NCBI GenBank assembly: GCA_009775195.1
Contig: VSPF01000051.1
Span: forward strand, 1 to 16,526
Source of the DNA: Muribaculaceae bacterium
Lineage (GTDB): Bacteria > Bacteroidota > Bacteroidia > Bacteroidales > Muribaculaceae
Length of the DNA stretch: 16,526 bases
Direction: 5' to 3'
Position numbers and translations under genes: made by a program. The notes beneath the pieces are model-generated. The model saw nothing but the letters and a program-made list of their open reading frames with translations, was not told where the DNA came from and made no database searches. This document shows, in pieces, positions 13,096 to 16,526 of the stretch (its first letter is position 1; every line of letters begins with the position of its first letter).

Positions 13096-14751
13096 ATGAT
13101 TTTGAACAGACTACAGGCGCTCATGCTCTCGTTGACAGCTTTGTCTTTTTGGGTAATGACTGGCTGCTCGGACTCCGATAAACCCGACAACCTCGAACCC
13201 GTAATCGAGATACTTCCGGCCACGGATATAACCCGTTGCGAGGCTGTCGTATCGGGCCGGGTGCATATGCGTGGCACTACCGGGCTGACGTCTCTTGCTT
13301 TTTACTATGCCCCTGAGGCTGGCGGCGGGGCATACGATTTTGAGCAGGTAGAGGTCTCCGGAGCCGAGACGGTAAGCACGTTGCTGACCAATCTCAAGCC
13401 CGGCACTACTTACTCTTGCTATCTTCAGGGACGGACGTCGACTGCCACTCTGCGGTCTGAGACAATCACCTTCTCCACACAGCCCAACGAACTGCCGACA
13501 CTCACCCGGGCCGAGGCCTTGTCGACAGGCCCGACCGGCATAATCGTCGAATTCGAGATTACCGACGATGGCGGCGAGGCACTGCTCAGTGCCGGATGCG
13601 AAGTCGCTGATGTAAGCAATGGCTTGTCGTGGCGCGTAAATATTGCGGCTGATGGCCTGACGGTGGGCAAGCACCGCCTCGTGCTCGGTAACCTTACGCC
13701 ACTGACGCAGTTCACTATCACGCCCTTTGCCGCAAACTCGATAGGCGAGGCAACGGGGCAGCCTATCGACTTCACGACTCAGAACAGCATCATCCTCAAA
13801 GAGGCCGGGGCATTGGCCTCGGTCTTCGAAGGCACTCCCGTTGTGTCGCTCAGGCGACTACTGATTTCGGGATATATGAACGGCGATGATTTCAGATTTC
13901 TGCGAATGTTGCTCGGCGCGCCGGCTTTGGGCGGTGTGCCCGAGATAGAAAGCTCGGTAAGCGAAATCGACCTTACCGACGTGCGGATTGTAGAAGGGGG
14001 AGGCTCATACGACGGGGCACGTTTCACCGAGAACGACAAGGTGACCACCGGCCTTCTTGCCGACTGCCCCTCTCTGCGCGTGGCCTTGCTGCCATCGTCG
14101 GCAACGTTGCTTGCCCGCGATGCCGTGGCCCGTTGTGAGGCACTCGGAGAGCTGACCGTCCCGGCGGCTGTAGAAACGCTGCTGCCATCGGCCGGCTGCC
14201 CGTCGTTGCGGGCAATAGATGTGTCGGCGCCCAACATCGATTTTGCCGCCGTCGACGGCGTGGTGTTCAATCATGATGTAACGGATATCGTATGGTTCCC
14301 TCAGGGTAAGACGGGCGGGTACACCCTGCCTTCGACGGTGACGAAAATCAGCGAGAATGCATTCCTGGGCACACAGATAAGCGGACTCGTTATACCTCCG
14401 TCGGTCAAGACTATTGCCCGTGGTGCCTTTGCCGGTTCGGCATTGACCGAGATTACGCTTCCCGACAACTTGGCAAACGTGTCCGAGGGAATGTTCCAGG
14501 GTTGCGCTTCGCTTGCCACCGTGCGTCTCGGTACGGGTACAACCTATGTCGGCAACTATGCCTTCGACGGCACCGCGCTTACCCATCTCTATGTCGGTGC
14601 GGCTGAGCCGCCCTTTGCAGCCGGCGAGGCATTTTTCAACCGCAGTCTGGCGATGACCGAGGTTTGTGTGCTCCACGTGCCTTCGGGCAGCATAAAGAAA
14701 TATCGTAACAATTCGAAATGGGGCCTTTTCGACCATATCGAGGAGTTTTAA
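13096..14751 (+). CDS. Lipoprotein with fibronectin-III-like domains and BspA-type LRRs
   Basis: A 551-residue lipoprotein counted from ATG 13096 (in-frame TTG at 13090), six bases after the previous stop. The lipobox is MTGC with Cys24. Two fibronectin-III-like units follow: about 35-135 (ATDITRCEAVVSGRV ... LTNLKPGTTYSCYLQGRT) and about 138-230 (GNLTPLTQFTITPFAANSIG). From about 240 a linker, SLRRLLISGYMNGDDFRFLR, leads to leucine-rich repeats of the BspA/LRR_5 type (AFLGTQISGLVIPPSVKTIARGAF-like units) and a cap ending in YRNNSKWGLFDHIEEF. BspA-type repeats bind host or bacterial surface proteins in characterised cases. The linker-plus-LRR layout is the same as in the split fimbrillin-LRR protein of this operon, so the two may serve related binding roles. 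Confidence 0.82.
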   Translation: MILNRLQALMLSLTALSFWVMTGCSDSDKPDNLEPVIEILPATDITRCEAVVSGRVHMRGTTGLTSLAFYYAPEAGGGAYDFEQVEVSGAETVSTLLTNLKPGTTYSCYLQGRTSTATLRSETITFSTQPNELPTLTRAEALSTGPTGIIVEFEITDDGGEALLSAGCEVADVSNGLSWRVNIAADGLTVGKHRLVLGNLTPLTQFTITPFAANSIGEATGQPIDFTTQNSIILKEAGALASVFEGTPVVSLRRLLISGYMNGDDFRFLRMLLGAPALGGVPEIESSVSEIDLTDVRIVEGGGSYDGARFTENDKVTTGLLADCPSLRVALLPSSATLLARDAVARCEALGELTVPAAVETLLPSAGCPSLRAIDVSAPNIDFAAVDGVVFNHDVTDIVWFPQGKTGGYTLPSTVTKISENAFLGTQISGLVIPPSVKTIARGAFAGSALTEITLPDNLANVSEGMFQGCASLATVRLGTGTTYVGNYAFDGTALTHLYVGAAEPPFAAGEAFFNRSLAMTEVCVLHVPSGSIKKYRNNSKWGLFDHIEEF

Positions 14752-14765
14752 GCTTGCAGACAGCA

Positions 14766-15692
14766 ATGAAAGAACAAGATAGAGACCACATAGACCCCGG
14801 TATGACCGACGACAGCGACTCGGCATACCTTGGGATTGACGAAGCTACGGTGAAGCTCGATTTTGGCGAACTTTTTTCCCATGAGTTTACCAACATCAGG
14901 CCGTACTATAGCTCTCCTCACGGCCCTGTGGAGATTTATACCGCCAACCGCTACGGCAAGCGCTATATCCTCAAGGGGCTGAAGCGGCAATATCGCACCG
15001 ACCCTATCTACACCATGAGCCTTGCCAAGGAGTTCGAAATCGGCATACAGCTCGACCACCCCAATATCAGGCGTACCATTGGTCTCGAGAATATCGACGG
15101 CCTCGGCAGGGTCATAGTTCTCGAGTATGTAGACGGATGCACGCTCGATACCTTGCTTACATCATCGGCACTGACTATATCATCTGGCAGGGCGATTGCT
15201 GCCCAGATAGCCGATGCCCTTGGCTACATACACAGCAAGCAGGTTTATCACCGCGACCTGAAGCCGACCAATATACTCGTTGCGCACAATGGGAATGTAG
15301 TCAAAATCATAGACTTCAACCTTTCAGACCGCGAGGATTTCGTAATTCTCAAAAATCCGTCGGGTACGCGCCACTATATGGCCCCCGAACTTCTCAGTCA
15401 GAATATAAAGCCCTCGGCTGTGGCCGATATATATTCGTTCGGTGTCGTCGCCGGCGAACTCGCCCAGGCAACCGGCGACGAGGCCCTGGCCCAGGCCGTG
15501 AGAAAATGCACTAACGATAGACCCGACCTCCGGCCCCAGTCGGTGGCATATATAAAGCTGCCTTCGACCCGGATGTCGGTGGCCGACATGCTGTCGCGAC
15601 TACTTTCTTCGCGACTACTCACGTATATTCTTATCTTCATATTAGCCGCACTGGCCGCTGCAATAATAATCATGCTAACAAAACACTCCTAA
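14766..15692 (+). CDS. Tail-anchored Ser/Thr protein kinase with DFN variant
   Basis: A 308-residue eukaryotic-like kinase counted from ATG 14766; an upstream in-frame start at 14718 overlaps the previous gene and lacks support. Visible catalytic elements are Lys70 (RYILKGL), Glu89 in helix C, HRDLKPTN at 162-169 with Asp164 and Asn169, APE at 206-208 and DIYSFG at 221-226. The DFG motif reads DFN (183-185), keeping the metal-binding Asp. No GxGxxG loop is seen; the corresponding stretch is SSPHGPVEIYTANRYGKRY. A hydrophobic helix at about 286-304 is followed by only TKHS, so the kinase domain faces the cytoplasm and is anchored by its tail, without a sensor domain outside. It starts 14 bases after the LRR lipoprotein and precedes the last gene by 5. 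Substrate unknown; the following protein is the obvious candidate. Confidence 0.88.
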   Translation: MKEQDRDHIDPGMTDDSDSAYLGIDEATVKLDFGELFSHEFTNIRPYYSSPHGPVEIYTANRYGKRYILKGLKRQYRTDPIYTMSLAKEFEIGIQLDHPNIRRTIGLENIDGLGRVIVLEYVDGCTLDTLLTSSALTISSGRAIAAQIADALGYIHSKQVYHRDLKPTNILVAHNGNVVKIIDFNLSDREDFVILKNPSGTRHYMAPELLSQNIKPSAVADIYSFGVVAGELAQATGDEALAQAVRKCTNDRPDLRPQSVAYIKLPSTRMSVADMLSRLLSSRLLTYILIFILAALAAAIIIMLTKHS

Positions 15693-15697
15693 ATCTT

Positions 15698-16270
15698 ATG
15701 GACAAACAATATGCACTGAAATCACTAATAAATCTTACCAACCAGACCTTTGGCTTTACACCCGGCACACCGTCGGAGTTCAGCGAACTCAGTATAAGTA
15801 TCCAGCGAAAGACCGGCCGCGTGATTAGCCTGTCGTCGATAAAGCGCATTTGGGGATATGTTTCCTACGAAAGTTTTCCCTCAATCACCATACTCAACAC
15901 CCTGGCCCAGTATAACGGCTTTAAAAACTGGGACACCTTCTTGTTCAGCCACAACGGTACCGACTTCGATGATTCGGGCTTTATCGAAGAGTCGGTTGTC
16001 AGTGTGGAGAGGTTGCACACCGGCGACCGTATATTGTTGCAGTGGGGCAAGGGAAAGAGCTGCGAGATAGAATATTTGTCAAACTTCAGATTTCGCGTCA
16101 ATCAGTCGAAGAATATCAAGCTGCTTGTGGGCGATACATTCACAATCAACATATTGTGCCTGCGTCACCCCATATTCATAAGCAATATAGAGCGCGGCGA
16201 CCAACATATCCCGGCCTATATCGGCGCCCGCAAAGGCGGCATCACCTCAATCACCCTCATCCCGGCGTGA
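15698..16270 (+). CDS. Cytoplasmic protein with HTH-like N-terminus, kinase partner candidate
   Basis: A 190-residue protein without signal peptide or membrane segment. The N-terminal part (about 20-80: SEFSELSISIQRKTGRVISL then SSIKRIWGYVSYESFPSITI, ending FKNWDTFL) looks like a helix-turn-helix-type unit that I have seen as a recurring N-terminus in Bacteroidetes proteins. The C-terminal part (about 105-190) is a small beta domain with GDRILLQWGKGKSCEIEYL, LLVGDTFTINIL and a KGGITSITLI ending. I know related proteins as a Bacteroidetes family without assigned function. It follows the kinase by five bases and ends the operon, which suits a transcription regulator or a phosphorylation target. 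DNA binding is unproven. It is followed by 20 bases and then the uxuA promoter; no clear terminator is visible. Confidence 0.65.
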   Translation: MDKQYALKSLINLTNQTFGFTPGTPSEFSELSISIQRKTGRVISLSSIKRIWGYVSYESFPSITILNTLAQYNGFKNWDTFLFSHNGTDFDDSGFIEESVVSVERLHTGDRILLQWGKGKSCEIEYLSNFRFRVNQSKNIKLLVGDTFTINILCLRHPIFISNIERGDQHIPAYIGARKGGITSITLIPA

Positions 16271-16290
16271 GACTGCTTGGAATGGGGAAT

Positions 16291-16321
16291 TTTGATTTAT
16301 GACGAAAATAGAGTAATTTTG
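16291..16321 (+). promoter_or_regulatory. Promoter of uxuA
   Basis: TTTG at 16291-16294, a 19-base spacer and TAATTTTG at 16314-16321: a full Bacteroidetes consensus promoter. Transcription would start near 16328, giving a leader of about 55 bases, so uxuA is separated from the surface operon. Confidence 0.8.
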
Positions 16322-16345
16322 TGCAAATAACCTCATAATCTTACT

Positions 16346-16367
16346 CCGGCGGGGTGGCCCCGGCCGG
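16346..16367 (+). promoter_or_regulatory. GC-rich hairpin in the uxuA leader
   Basis: CCGG-C-GGGG, loop TGG, CCCC-GG-CCGG. A strong stem (GGGG/CCCC plus CCGG/CCGG with a small internal loop) located between the predicted transcript start and the ATG, followed by GAAAATTTTTG. It could act as an attenuator or as a translation-blocking stem; alternatively it is the terminator of the preceding operon. Confidence 0.4.
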
Positions 16368-16383
16368 GAAAATTTTTGTCACT

Positions 16384-16526
16384 ATGGAAAAAACATGGCG
16401 CTGGTTCGGGCCTAACGATAAGATTACCCTCGATATGCTCCGCCAAATCGGGGTGGAGGGGATTGTAACGTCTCTGCACCATATACCTACTGGCGACGGG
16501 TGGAGCTACGACGAAGTGATGAAGAT
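16384..16526 (+). CDS. uxuA: Mannonate dehydratase, N-terminal fragment
   Basis: The first 47 codons of a gene cut by the window end. MEKTWRWFGPNDKITLDMLR and GVEGIVTSLHHIPTGDGWSY match the N-terminus of UxuA mannonate dehydratase closely. The full enzyme is about 390-400 residues and removes water from D-mannonate to give 2-keto-3-deoxygluconate in glucuronate breakdown in the cytoplasm. The ATG lies 62 bases after its promoter. It is metabolically unrelated to the upstream surface operon and marks the return to core genome. Confidence 0.93.
   Translation, partial: MEKTWRWFGPNDKITLDMLRQIGVEGIVTSLHHIPTGDGWSYDEVMK

Overview
The window looks like chromosomal DNA from a Bacteroidales bacterium, plausibly Muribaculaceae-like. 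The evidence is several promoters of the Bacteroidetes TTTG / TAnnTTTG type, fimbrillin (Mfa-like) lipoproteins, BspA-type leucine-rich repeats, BACON and PCMD domains, a RhuM-family protein and weak use of Shine-Dalgarno sites. The genus is inference.

Layout. (1) 132-1085: a secreted PCMD-domain protein, followed by a 380-base non-coding stretch with GGTTAA heptamer inverted repeats, a strong hairpin and what looks like the decayed start of a secreted-protein gene. (2) 1468-4012: a tight housekeeping operon, ribonuclease Z (rnz), tRNA adenosine deaminase (tadA) and lipid-A-disaccharide synthase (lpxB). (3) 4000-4184: tRNA-Ser(UGA) with its own consensus promoter and a perfect terminator hairpin. 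(4) 4265-5599: an integration scar. The last 18 bases of the tRNA are repeated downstream, followed by AAGTACCC repeats like integrase arm sites, a candidate structured RNA with interlocked helices closed by a 10-bp terminal inverted repeat, and an AT-rich RhuM-family gene on the minus strand. (5) 5870-16270: a co-directional run of genes with gaps of 36 bases or fewer, probably one operon, coding for a cell-surface system. (6) 16291 onward: promoter and start of uxuA (mannonate dehydratase), cut by the window end.

The surface operon is the most interesting part. It encodes a fimbrillin lipoprotein; a very large lipoprotein that fuses fimbrillin, leucine-rich repeats, BACON and an M64 metallopeptidase but is split by one in-frame amber codon; a third fimbrillin; a membrane-anchored protein with a possible NTF2-like domain; an exported protein with a PEGA-like N-terminus and a likely outer-membrane barrel; a lipoprotein with fibronectin-III-like and leucine-rich repeats; a tail-anchored Ser/Thr kinase with DFN in place of DFG and no glycine-rich loop; and a small cytoplasmic protein with an HTH-like N-terminus. 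My reading is a pilus-like surface structure carrying adhesive and proteolytic modules, with an inner-membrane kinase and a cytoplasmic partner for control. That link rests on gene order alone.
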